Shown here: piece by piece, positions 1 to 9,041 of the stretch
Layout: the number at the start of each line of letters is the position of its first letter
Position numbering within the stretch: position 1 is the stretch's first letter
Assembly (NCBI GenBank): GCA_003550305.1
Contig: QKYT01000207.1
Coordinates: 62,726 to 79,013 of the forward strand
Direction: 5' to 3'
Source: Glomus cerebriforme
Lineage: Eukaryota; Glomeromycota; Glomeromycetes; Glomerales; Glomeraceae
DNA length: 16,288 nt
Notes under the pieces: generated by a model
Databases searched by the model: none
Told to the model about the DNA's origin: nothing
Seen by the model: only the letters and a program-made list of their open reading frames with translations
Position numbers and translations under genes: made by a program

Positions 1-490
1 ATCTATAATTACTAATAAAAAATGCGTTTACATGATTTATCTTCAAAACTATCGGAGAATCGATTAAAATAGTATAATCATCAATTTTTTTTACGTCAAA
101 CTTTCTACGAGGCAATCGCATTTTGATCGCATATTCGCATGTGAATATTGTAAATATTTTATATCACATGGGTTCATAGGCATCAAAATTCCAAATTTAA
201 TTATTTATAATGAGAAATTCGGGTTTTTCCAAAAATTAAATTAATATTTATCAACTTTATGAATAAAGCCACATAAAATATTTACCCTAACAGCAGCATA
301 ATATCAAATATAAATATCTTTCAATGGTTTTTTTGATTGATCGCCCATCTTAATCTGATACAGGACTTTACTTGATGTTTCATCCTTTCATGCAACAATT
401 CATTACACGCGTGTTCGGAGATAACGATACAAAATTTTTGGGTTTTGACGCTCACATAACAATATTATTTAGTCAATTGTTGTTAGTCCC
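1..490 (-). repeat. Unit 0: inverted partial copy of the kinase-upstream repeat
   Basis: The reverse complement of this stretch matches three plus-strand segments, about 7560-8110, 11250-11870 and 15600-16220. Landmarks shared by all are a block reading AAGTTTGACGT followed by an A run, the GATGATTATAC segment, an ATTGAAAGAATGAAACAT-like block (diverged here) and the GTTCGGAGATAACGA block, which lies near 414-427 on the plus strand here. Similarity fades near 487. By analogy with units 1 and 2, its kinase remnant, if present, would lie left of the window on the minus strand. No ORF in it is convincing. It is the only member in inverted orientation. Confidence 0.8.
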
Positions 491-1144
491 AATGAGGCTA
501 ATGGGCTATGCTGATATAAGATCGCATGATCTATAAGAGATATAATCTTTAACCAAATAAATCGAGATTGCAATCTGCAATCTGTGGGGTACTGTACAAC
601 ATCGATTTGGCTGTAGATCATTTTATTCGGAGCTTTTTTTTTTAATGCAACAATAAAAAAAATTATTAGTCACGCTATCTCTTTGTCGAGATTTAAAATT
701 TGAAATTCGATAAATAAACAATTGTCGTAATATCGAATTATATTCTACGCCATTTCAGACTTAATTAATACTAATATCTCGCACTCATTTTTAATATGGT
801 TCATTAGTTTAAAGAAGTATTTGTATTGGTAAAGAATTCCAAAACAATTTGCAGAATGTTCTGTTGTAATATATAAATCTGAATTTTAATTGCCCACTAA
901 ATAGAAAATTCGTAATGAGAAAATTTTGTAAAATTTTTTTAATTATTACAATAATGGTTTACACATGAGAAAACTAATTAACGATAACAATTAAAACTTC
1001 TAAACCAGGTTCGATCACGTGACAACCATAATCCCAGCCAAAAATTAAGATGTTGATCATATGAGATGTGATTCCAGCCAGAATTGTCTGTAGTACCGGC
1101 CCACATATCAATAATTAACGGTTATTTTCTCATCCTGGTCTTCG
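491..1144. other. Intergenic spacer, no gene seen
   Basis: A+T-rich DNA with no coding frame I can support. It holds a 12-bp perfect palindrome, AGATTGCAATCT (565-576), inside a weak larger inverted repeat (AAATCGA 559-565 with TCGATTT 602-608). It also holds a TCACGTGA box at 1015-1022 and two imperfect copies of a CCAGCCAAAATT-like word near 1034 and 1075. Homology to the inverted PHP 5' copy begins just after this stretch. Confidence 0.6.
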
Positions 1145-1903
1145 TGTCCTTTATATACCTTTCTTTGCTCCTTATTATTCAAATATGAAATTGTATTTTT
1201 AATCTTCTCCTATTTGGTTTTGTTTAATTCGGTTGAAAGTATTTAAAACTATGCTCTTTTAATTAATATTTATAGCAATACAGTGATTTTAAATTATTCA
1301 AGGGACGTATCGAAATTTTAGAAAGGGTATTGCTTAATCTCACCACCGGTGATTATCACCGGACTAATAATTTTATTTTTTTTTATAGTTTTTATATTGG
1401 AATTATATTTTTAAAAGTTAAATCAATTTGCATATTTATTTACCTTACTATATATAAATTTGCGAGAATAAAGGTTTTTCTTATGTTAGAAAAGCCGTTG
1501 TTCAGATATTTTTTGAGGAATGAAAATTCGATTTTTACAATTTTTTTAAAAATTTAGTGCGATTTGTATACACATCACATTTATTAAATTTTTTTTCTTT
1601 AGCATCTTAACTCTGGTCGAAATTATGATGTTCGGCCGGAATTAAGTGGTGACAATCACCGGTATTGACAATCACCGCCGGTGAGCTTTAGCAATACTCT
1701 TTTAGAAAAAATCAATCAAAAATTAAATGTCTCATGTTCAAAAAAAGCATAACTGCGGTTCGATATCTGAATTATCTGATTTACATGATTAAAGTTGCTG
1801 ATCGTCTATAACAAGTAAAAATGTAGGTTACACCCACGTGTATAAATAAGAACCTTATGTTCGGAATGATTGTTTAATTTTACTCTTTTTCTCGAAATAT
1901 AAA
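1145..1903 (+). promoter_or_regulatory. 5' region of the PHP gene
   Basis: Upstream region of the PHP gene, recognisable because most of it is repeated in inverted form at 12580-12853. Near the start codon are a CACGTG box (1835-1840) directly followed by TATAAATA (1841-1848), about 60 bp before the ATG, and then a T/C-rich tract (about 1874-1893) typical of fungal transcription-start regions. The ATG at 1904 is preceded by AAA, a favourable initiation context. The transposon at 1325-1699 splits this region and lies 205 bp upstream of the ATG. The core-promoter role of the CACGTG/TATA pair is inferred from position and motif only. Confidence 0.55.
1325..1699. mobile_element. Mutator-like miniature transposon (MITE), 375 bp
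   Basis: Seen directly: a perfect 9-bp direct repeat TTTTAGAAA flanks the element (1316-1324 and 1700-1708). Its ends are inverted, GGGTATTGC at the left and GCAATACTC at the right. The similarity runs inward for about 35 bp (left CTCACC.ACCGGTGATTATCA, right complement CTCACCGGCGGTGATTGTCA). Subterminal CACCGG/CCGGTGA words recur inside both ends and could be transposase-binding repeats. The interior is A+T-rich with no transposase; the 75-codon frame inside has no recognisable content. Known: 9-bp target duplications with G-starting inverted ends are typical of Mutator-like elements. Inferred: a non-autonomous element mobilised in trans. Confidence 0.8.
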
Positions 1904-3599
1904 ATGGACCAAGAGGAAAACGCACTTCTTTCTCAACCTACACAAAATTATGATACATTAGATTCGACAGAACCTGACATAAGTCCTGAAACTCCCCTTC
2001 TTCCTTTACCAACAACTTCTTCAACACCACCACCTTCACCTTCAAATTCTCGTTTGTTACGTGATGGTGTTGGACCAATTTTAAATAAAATACCGTTAAA
2101 ATTTCAACCATATTTATATGGTGTACTTTTTCGTTTTTTTCAGTTTATTCTTATCCTCATATTCCTTTTCACTTTTTTAACTATTTTTAAATATAAAGCT
2201 ATACCTGATTCGAATGATTATTCTGATGTAGAATTTAACTGGAGATTTGATCCTAGACCTTATTTGACTCCAATAAATAGTAGTTTCGGTGAATTTAATG
2301 TATTATTGGAAGGTCACTCACATACTAATGTTGGTGGTGGTCGAATACAACCCGAACAATTGTTACAATGGGCAATCGGTAAATAAATCTTTTTATTGAT
2401 GAATTCTTTTTTTCTCTTTTAAAAATATATTTTTACCAATCACTAATAAATCTAATAAATAAATAGCTAATGGATATAATGCTATAATCGTAAGTGATCA
2501 TAATGAGATCGTAGGTAGTTTAGAAGCCCAAAGAATTGCGCGTGAAAAATATAATGATTCGATTATCGTTATACCGGCGATGGAATATAGGTAAGAACAT
2601 TTTTCGTTTTTTTGGGCGGAAAGAAGAAGAAAAGAAAGAATGCTTTCTTGGAAATCAGAGGAGAATAGTTGTTTAAAAGTTGGTATATCAGCTGACCTTT
2701 ACTTATAAAATATTTAATAAATATTACTAAATTCTCACTCTCTTATTAATAGTTCCTGTCGATTGCATATGCAGTTTATTGGAATAAATGAAACAGTAGA
2801 TTTTTCTCCAGATTTTCCTTCAGATGAAAGATTAAAAGAAATAATAGATCATGTTCATAATTTGGGTGGCTTGGTATCTGTAAATCATATTCCATGGAGT
2901 AACCAGACTGAATGGGGATATCAAGTTGGAACATTGCCAGATCATCCTTCAAGAGAGAAACTTCGAGATATGGTACCTCATTATAAATTGTAATAAAATC
3001 GTCATACATAGTAGTTTATTAATTTAAAATTATTTTTATAGGGAGTTGATGGATTTGAAGTGATTAATGGAGATGTATTTGATTTGCAAACATATTTATT
3101 CGCACAACAAAATAATATGCTAATGCTTACAGGATCAGATATACATCTTCCTTCACAAGGTGCATATGCATGGACAGTTCTTAATGTTCCCAACATCACT
3201 TATGAAGGAATTATGACGGAATTAAGAGCAAAAAGAACAAGTTTTTTATTTGATGCAACAGGAACAAGACCAAGAGTTTATCCAAAGAGTAATGCAGCTT
3301 ATTATAATTTGCTACCAATTACTTTATTAGCAAATTATTGGACATCATTTTATTCTGAAAGTAGAGGCATGTATAGTTTTCAAGGTACTTTTTGTCATCA
3401 AAGAAAATTTGTTATGCATTGGAGAAGTTATTTTTGGTTTTGTCTTTGGTGTTTGATATTTTTTACATGTTACGAAATTGGAAGAATTTCGTTTATTAAA
3501 GGATATGAAAAATTTTCTATGTGGAAATTAAGACATAAAAATGATAATAGAGATAGAGATGAAAATGATGAAAGGCAAGTCGATTTAGTTGATATCTAA
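1904..3599 (+). CDS. Membrane-anchored PHP-domain metallohydrolase, four exons, 458 aa
   Basis: Exons 1904-2378, 2467-2590, 2753-2972 and 3042-3599 (stop TAA) join in frame; the introns are 88, 162 and 69 nt, all GT-AG. The predicted cytosolic N-terminus (1-70) is Ser/Pro/Thr-rich. One hydrophobic helix lies at about 76-96 and a second at about 401-420, followed by a charged tail (436-458). Between them lies a PHP domain (about 132-320), a fold that uses a trinuclear metal site for phosphoester hydrolysis. The motifs visible are HxH (H138, H140), SDH (D169, H170), PAMEYS (E198), H205, VNHIPW (H245) and GSDIH (D306, H308). These match the known PHP metal ligands except that the usual Asp/His five residues after the second His is Gly (G145). 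Substrate unknown. Each intron removal joins conserved motif text (AIANGYNAIIVSDH, EYSSCRLHM, RDMGVDGFEV), so the exon model is strong. It stands alone and probably intact. Confidence 0.88.
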
Positions 3600-3710
3600 G
3601 ATCATTTAAATTTTTTATTTATTTTTTTTTTTATTTTTCGTTATATATTATGTTATTACACTTTGTACTTATTAATCATTATAAATAAATATAAATATGT
3701 TGAATATGCC

Positions 3711-3716
3711 AATAAA
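3711..3716 (+). terminator. Poly(A) signal of the PHP gene
   Basis: AATAAA lies 112 bp after the stop codon, after a T-rich 3' UTR (3606-3640). It is the first AATAAA hexamer followed by more A-rich sequence; an overlapping ATAAATAAAT tract near 3680 could serve instead. Confidence 0.45.
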
Positions 3717-3777
3717 AATAATTTTTGATTAGTAATGTTGCGCAATTTTGGTTATTCTAATGTCGAATGATAATTTT

Positions 3778-3800
3778 ACATCAAACCATTTGGTTGATGT
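3778..3800. other. Small inverted repeat downstream of the PHP gene
   Basis: ACATCAAACC, a four-base loop, then GGTTGATGT can form a nine-pair stem with one bulged base. It lies about 65 bp after the poly(A) signal. No T run follows, so it is not a typical pol III or bacterial-type terminator. It may be chance in A+T-rich DNA. Confidence 0.3.
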
Positions 3801-3902
3801 ACAGTTAATGTACTAAGGCAAAACCCGTGAAAGAACAAAAAAAAAAAAAAATGAAAAAGTTAAAATTAGTAGAAAAGTTACAAAATATGGTTTCCCAATT
3901 TA

Positions 3903-4253
3903 TTGTTTAAAGCGATCTTACGTTCGCAGAACAATAATTTATTATTTTACTCAAAATCATATCTCTTAATGATCCTGAAGACCTGTTTGGATGTGATATT
4001 ATATATAAACCAACAGAAAAAAAAGACCAAGGGGATTAAATGGAACAAATTTCCATTTTCATCAGACATTAAAGCAAAACTTAAATTAATCCTGATTCTC
4101 GTAAATAAATTCAATGATGGAACTTTACCTAAGAATGGGGGATGGTTACATGAATGAGCAGCTCGGTTCAGACTTCAGAAGCTGCTGGCTAAATTTTATC
4201 AAAATACATTCGGTAAAATTACTATTAAATATGATTATAAGGAGCCGGTTTGA
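3903..4253 (+). pseudogene. Decayed open frame with one internal stop, unrecognised
   Basis: A reading frame without a clear ATG at its start runs from 3903 to a TGA at 4155-4157 (84 codons). It continues in the same frame for 31 more codons to a TGA at 4251. The text after the stop (AARFRLQKLLAKFYQNTFGK, then ITIKYDYKE) has a protein-like mix of residues, as does KFNDGTLPKNGGWLHE before it. This suggests one former exon crossed by a nonsense change. I do not recognise the family. It lies between the PHP gene and the repeat array, has no promoter or splice sites that I trust, and could be chance. Confidence 0.25.
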
Positions 4254-4774
4254 ACTTTGAACTGTTTATCTGTGTTCAGGTTCAGTTTTTCGGCCAAATA
4301 AACTTAGACTCCACCATATTTTTATTTAGCAATTGCTATGGGAAGATGATATCACAGCGTGAAATGGATCAAGGAATATCTTCAGTATATGAATTGAATC
4401 TGAGATTGATATATTTTAATTCAATCAATATTGGATGCTAGAAGTGAAGAAATTAATGCTGAAGTACTAAATTGACCAAAGAAAAAAAGAAATTCATTCC
4501 TTTGGTTATTTAATCTTCAAATGAAAACTTATAAATGTTTATAAAAAAATGTTATAATTTTCTTATTAATAACGGTATTATTGAATTAGAAAATTTGGCA
4601 ATGCAATGAACTAATTATGATAGTATTAAATGGCATTTATTATTGTTATACGATTCTATCCTAATGTAGATAAAGAGATTGGAATAAGAAGTTTATTATT
4701 TGAAAGTGAGTATCGTGTATAAAAATTTCAATTTTAAATTGATTGTGGATAATTAATTGTATGCTTTATATTAG
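4254..4774. other. Spacer before the repeat array, no gene seen
   Basis: A+T-rich. A 63-codon frame at 4250-4441 has no initiating ATG at its start and no recognisable motif. The rest is broken by stops in all frames. Similarity to units 2 and 3 starts near 4775. Confidence 0.5.
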
Positions 4775-5249
4775 AAGATTTACGAATTGCTATATTCAAA
4801 CTGGTTGTGTGCAAAATACACTTTCCCTTCCAGCCATAGCCATTATGTAAGATTCTTTAATGCTGCTGATTTCATCATTAGCTCTATTTATAAATTAAGA
4901 TCCATCATTAGCAATTTGAAATTATTTTGACTATCATAGCCAATTAATTGCAACATTGTATATATCATGTCGTATATATCATGAAGAAACTTAACATAAT
5001 AAAATAAAAATTTCCGTGTGGCTCAGTAGCAAAACAAAAATTTAAAAATGATAATTTGATTTCGCATTTTTAATTATGGTCATTTACTGTAAATTTCGAA
5101 AAAATGATACATTTGATTTTTGAATAGAGAATAACGTGCCATAAAATATTTTAAAAATGAGGTTTCAATTTAAATTAGTGATCCATATTATTCTGCACAA
5201 ATTCTCCAAATAAATATTGTACGTTAATTGCGCAGAGGGGTCCTAAAGT

Positions 5250-6021
5250 CACGTGACTAAATATATTATTTTTTTTTTAATTCCAAATACCTTAGATAAT
5301 ATACGTTACATTAAAGAAAAAAAACTTTCAATTAGATCTTATCAAAAGACATTTTATAGAGAATGAGCAATTTCCACTCGAGTACGAAAACAAGGATTAT
5401 AATGTCCTTTTACAAATTACAAGTAAAGACATTGGACTATTTACCACTCTAATAGGAGAAAGAAATGGATTTGGTAAACTAATAATATTAAAATATAATT
5501 GGTTTGTCCCCTTTAGAAATTGAAAATCTTGTTGCTCATTCGTACTGTGAAAACGAACACCCGAAAGCAATTGCTAAAATAAAGCTAACAATGACGGATT
5601 TACCCCAGTATCGCCATAAAATTTTCACCCACGTGACTTTTTGGCCGGCATTACGGCATTAAGAAATCATCCACGTGATGAATAATTGTGTGACAAATAG
5701 AATTTCACAATTTCAAGTCCCTAGAACATTTAATAAAAATGAAGAAAGGAGGGGTGTGGTACGAGATGACAAATATTTTACTATGATCACGTGGGGAATA
5801 TGCCTTTATGGCGTGGGAGTATCACGTGTTATTTTGAAAATTACCATTTTTATCAAATGGGTCTTTAGAATATTAATAATATTTTTCCCCTTAGTTTAGT
5901 TTTCCCAGTGCGTATATTTTTCATTGTTTTTCCGTAGCTTACATAGTTCACCCGTTTGTGGGGGGCTCAGTCATTCTCATGTATTGTGTATTGCTTTTAA
6001 TAAAGTTTCCGCCGTCACGTG
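5250..6021. promoter_or_regulatory. Cluster of six CACGTG boxes
   Basis: CACGTG occurs at 5250-5255, 5630-5635, 5672-5677, 5788-5793, 5823-5828 and 6016-6021. The first sits in a 10-bp palindrome, GTCACGTGAC. Only three others (1016, 1835 and 13154) occur elsewhere in 16 kb. In fungi this motif binds bHLH factors of the Cbf1 type. No intact gene adjoins the cluster, so the sites may belong to a decayed promoter or to an unrecognised repeat. Function is inferred from the motif alone. Confidence 0.35.
5296..5662 (+). pseudogene. Unrecognised two-exon gene fragment
   Basis: After a CCTTAG acceptor-like site an open frame runs 5296-5473. A putative 43-nt intron (5474-5516, GTAAACTAAT...CCTTTAG) then restores the same frame to a TAA at 5660-5662, giving about 106 residues without an ATG start. 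The text looks protein-like: RHFIENEQFPLEYENKDYN, LLQITSKDIGLFTTLIGERN, then after the intron ENLVAHSYCENEHPKAIAKI. Unspliced, the frame stops at once after the donor. The intron is shorter than those of the PHP gene, which lowers confidence. Unit 2 has a broken counterpart at about 9582-9710. Family unknown; a degenerate tail of a kinase-family gene is possible but unproven. Confidence 0.35.
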
Positions 6022-6299
6022 AAGTGGCGAACGTAGGCGTTACTTAAAAAAAAAGAATATTAATAATATTTTCATATTTGTTTGTGTCCATTTTACCTTA
6101 TAAATTACTAAGAAGTTATAAATTTATTATGAGTGGGAGCCTAAATATAATTTGTCCCAAATTTTTTTTTTTTTATCAGCATTCTAAAACAAAACTTTGA
6201 GTATCATTTTCTCAACAGCCAGTGGTCAGGTTGAAACAAATTTACTATTGTTGAGTTCTTTGTGACAACATAATTTAAATAATAATATTTTAAACTTGA
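5663..6299. other. Non-coding part of unit 1
   Basis: No supported gene. A 74-codon frame at 5675-5899 looks fortuitous. An AATAAA occurs at 6000-6005 after a stretch with higher G+C than its surroundings (5930-6030). This could be the 3' end of a lost gene. It contains four of the six clustered CACGTG boxes. Confidence 0.4.
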
Positions 6300-6656
6300 T
6301 ATATTTTCTTTGAAAATGGGTAGCTTTCATGTGTAAGAATTTGATTGTTTAAATTTTTTAACTGATTTTATTCGGAGAAATTTCGGTATACAGATGTTGT
6401 ACACATTTTAAAAGACCATCATTCGAACAATCACATCGAGAGGAATCCAATGGTAATAATTTTGTTTCAATATGATCACTGGATTGCGAGAAAATGAAAA
6501 AATTAGATTAAAAAAGTATTATTTATCAGTATAAATAATATGTAAGGTTGCAGAAGGAAGCTTAATTAAATATTAATTAAATAATAAAATATATGTATTT
6601 TTGTTCCTCTTTTAGAATATAAAAAATTTTCTCATATTTTATTATTATTCTCGTTC

Positions 6657-6777
6657 ATGGCGTTAAAAGACCATTACTTTCGCCGAGGATCAAAGATCGA
6701 AAAAAAGAAGAGGCATATATTAAAGTTCTATGGAAACATCGTGATCAAAATATAAAAATGACACGAAAAAAGCTATA
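6657..6777 (+). pseudogene. Frame-broken counterpart of the unit 3 small ORF
   Basis: Aligns with 14149-14286, starting at the same ATGGCGTTAAAAGA. Unit 1 lacks eight bases (ACTAACCG in unit 3) just after this, shifting the frame, and differs by further small indels. Function unknown. Confidence 0.25.
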
Positions 6778-8335
6778 AACGTATTATATTTTAAAACCTA
6801 ATGCACCTAATTTCGCGCCGATCAATTATGTACCCCGCGGTTACAAAATAAATAATAATGCAAAAAATTATTTCTACAGATTTTAGACAGGCTTAAAAAC
6901 AGTTTAAAAACTCCGATGATAAAAATTTCCTTTGAATGTAAATATATATGTAGGGGGTGCACTATTGGTCGCATTATAATGAAACTTTACGAAATTAGAA
7001 GAATTTTTTAGTTTTTGACAGATTTCATTTGGTAGATCATAAACATTAATGGCAATGTTTAATAATGGAAAAAATCACGAATGCAAACTTTATTGAAGTA
7101 ATTTGTCGGTGTTACATACATTAATTACACTAATTAGTATGATATATATTTTTGATGATTTGTTGAACTTTCATGTGCAGTATTACTTTATCTTGACAAA
7201 TCACAGAATTTTTCGACAGGAGATCTGAACTCAAATAGAGTGTGATTAAAATTCAATCGATGATTTTACTTTTAGGCAATAAAGAGTAAAATTTTTAGTT
7301 TCCCGATAACATTACATAATAGCCGACGGAATTTTTATTAATTATATTACGTCTACGTGAGATAAACTTTATGAACTTAGACTCACAATTAAAATTCCGT
7401 GGGATTAAAATAAATGATTTATTCCGTATGACTAGAACTTAAATAATTTTTTTTACAAACGTTGATAAATTACAACACAAGAATATCTTTTATAGATCTT
7501 ATTGTAGTAACTATATTGGTCAAAGAATGATATAGTCTATCTAATAAAATCTGTCAATGACTAAACAATATTTGTTCATTGTTTTTATTGTGAGCGTTAA
7601 AAATATTTTTTGATGAACTATTTCCGTAATTATAATAAAAATCGGGAGAGAGATAAAGTGGTTTAAAAATCTGGTCAACGTTACATAAATGCAATCAAAA
7701 ATTTTGTATCGTGCCTCGTTATCTCCCGAACACGCGTGTGTGCTGTATAATAAATTATTATTGCATGATAATTTATTGAAAGAATGAAACATCGTTTTTG
7801 AGTCTTGTGGAACTCTATTATTTATGTATCAGATGAGATGAGCGGTCAATCAGAAAAAAAATATTGAAAAAAATTTAGATTTAATTTTCTATTATGATGC
7901 TGTTAGGGTAAGAAAAAAAAAATCCACACCTTTGAATTTCTCATTTTAAATAATTAAGTTTGGGAATTGGAACAAAACTATTTTTGGAATTAATGCCCAT
8001 GAACTCATGTGAAATAAAATATTTACAATGTTAATATGTAAAAATGCGATTGTCTCGTGGCAAGTTTGACGTAAAAAAATCGATGATTATACATTTAATC
8101 GATCCTCAGTCAATACAAAATATTTTCGATAGTTTTTGCAGGATACAATTTTTTTCTGAACGATCAGCATCCATGAATAAATAAAATAAATACGACATTA
8201 TATTTTAAAAATTTATTGTGTCATTTTTATTTTTTATTATGAGAAAAATATGTTTAAGTTCGGAATATGGCAACAATGTAATTTAAACTTAATATTGTAC
8301 GTTTTTATCATATAATGGCATTTAATGGGAATGTA

Positions 8336-8350
8336 GCGCGTTCTGCGTGC
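8336..8350. promoter_or_regulatory. GC-rich near-palindrome upstream of kinase remnant (unit 1)
   Basis: GCGCGTTCTGCGTGC stands out in very A+T-rich DNA, 87 bp before the kinase ATG. The unit 2 counterpart at 12051-12065 is the more perfect GCGCGTTCTGCGCGC. It could be a factor-binding site or a small hairpin; no known motif is recognised. Confidence 0.3.
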
Positions 8351-8436
8351 TTCATTTTATTTTTTTTTTAAAAAAAATACATTTTTATTGATAAAATTAA
8401 ACAAACAAACCAAAAACTGGATTTTGAGGGCTGGAT

Positions 8437-8829
8437 ATGGCTTTGATTGATAAATATTTATCATACGAGGAATGTCCAGAGTGCAAAAGGAAACAAAATG
8501 CCGTATCATGGTGCAAAAATTGCGACATTTCAAGCTTGAAAGACAATTTTTGTAATTGGACTAGTGGAAGTTTTATGATAGATGAATTTATTAGAGAAAC
8601 ACAATTAAATGCAAACGAGAGTATAGACTATCTTGAATGGATCGATTCCGATCAATTTGATTTAATCGTGTATACTAAAAAACGAGGTGCTTTTAGTACA
8701 GTTTATTCTGCAATGTGGATGGAAGGGCCAAAGTGTAATTTGGATGAAGATGGACTCGTAATGGTTCCATTAAGGTCATCAAGAATTCGTAAATCAAGTA
8801 CATCACTAAGTTTCCAAGAGGTCCGATAA
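8437..8829 (+). pseudogene. Truncated protein-kinase-like N-terminus, 130 aa
   Basis: The 130-codon frame starts MALIDKYLSYEECPECKRKQ. Two Cys pairs (C13/C16 and C26/C29) resemble a zinc-ribbon knuckle. Next come NFCNWTSGSFMIDEFIRE (38-54) and YLEWID (65-70), linkers typical of the expanded Glomeromycotina kinase family, then a Gly-rich ATP loop, KKRGAFSTVYSAMW (81-94). Homology seems to stop near residue 106. The real frame then ends at TAA 8827-8829, while a different frame from 8760 reads NGSIKVIKNS, which resembles the missing beta-3 strand with its lysine. No catalytic HRD or DFG motif follows, against roughly 250 residues for a full kinase domain. Best read as a frameshifted, truncated copy; a short expressed fragment cannot be excluded. 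Unit 2 has a more decayed copy. Confidence 0.65.
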
Positions 8830-8971
8830 CCATCAATGGACAGATTGTCCACTGACTATCCATTGTCGAACCTTCCGCATCCACAGACCGTTAGTTATAC
8901 GTAATACTGACGGAAAATTTTATTTGATTAATAAATAAATAAAACATTCCTTTTTTTTTTTGTTTATATAA

Positions 8972-9041
8972 GGAATCGAACCAGATATGTCTTTAATAAT
9001 ATATGTCACAATTATCTCACATTCCAACAACTAGACTATTT
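8972..9041 (-). ncRNA. tRNA-like sequence, possible SINE head or tRNA pseudogene
   Basis: On the minus strand, TAGTCTAGTTGTTGG (9036-9022) resembles a pol III box A, and GGTTCGATTCC (8982-8972) fits the box B consensus exactly, at tRNA-like spacing. About 10 bases later comes an 11-base A run (plus-strand T run 8951-8961), like a retroposed tail. A full cloverleaf does not form: acceptor and T stems are weak, and GACATAT is repeated between the anticodon and T regions. So it is a decayed tRNA or a short tRNA-derived retroposon rather than a working tRNA gene. Confidence 0.45.

Larger units (their letters stand above)
4775..8830 (+). repeat. Unit 1 of a threefold direct repeat
   Basis: Matches to the later units come in the same order. 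About 4775-4830 resembles 9320-9390 (CAAACTGGTTGT word) and 12975-13015. About 5454-5600 matches 9582-9710 (AGGAGAAAGAAA to AAAGCAATTGCTAAAA). About 6300-6440 matches 13803-13940. About 6600-6830 matches 14100-14330, and in part 9843-9960. About 7080-7140 matches 10310-10370 and 14552-14610. About 7690-8435 matches 11400-12163 and, in part, 15740-16288. 8437-8640 matches 12164-12345. The copies differ by many indels, so this is an old duplication. Unit 1 lacks a roughly 500-bp block shared by units 2 and 3. Confidence 0.75.

Noticed and set aside
1330..1557. 75-codon plus-strand ORF inside the transposon
   Set aside because: Starts without ATG, is made of Phe/Ile/Lys runs from A+T-rich DNA, and has no transposase motif.
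2776..3199. Minus-strand ORFs across the PHP exons and intron 3
   Set aside because: Shadows of the plus-strand gene; they cross splice sites and carry no motif.
4250..4441. 63-codon plus-strand ORF
   Set aside because: No ATG at its start, no recognisable content, no matching copy elsewhere.
5012..5036. Box A-like word in GTGGCTCAGTAGC
   Set aside because: No box B or tRNA fold follows, so not called as a tRNA.
5675..5899. 74-codon plus-strand ORF
   Set aside because: Starts with a non-ATG codon, overlaps CACGTG boxes, and has no domain or conserved counterpart.
7541..7792. 83-codon minus-strand ORF in unit 1
   Set aside because: Lies in a different frame from the unit 2 and 3 ORFs over most of its length; looks fortuitous.
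8693..8884. Minus-strand ORF over the kinase remnant
   Set aside because: Shadow of the plus-strand kinase frame.
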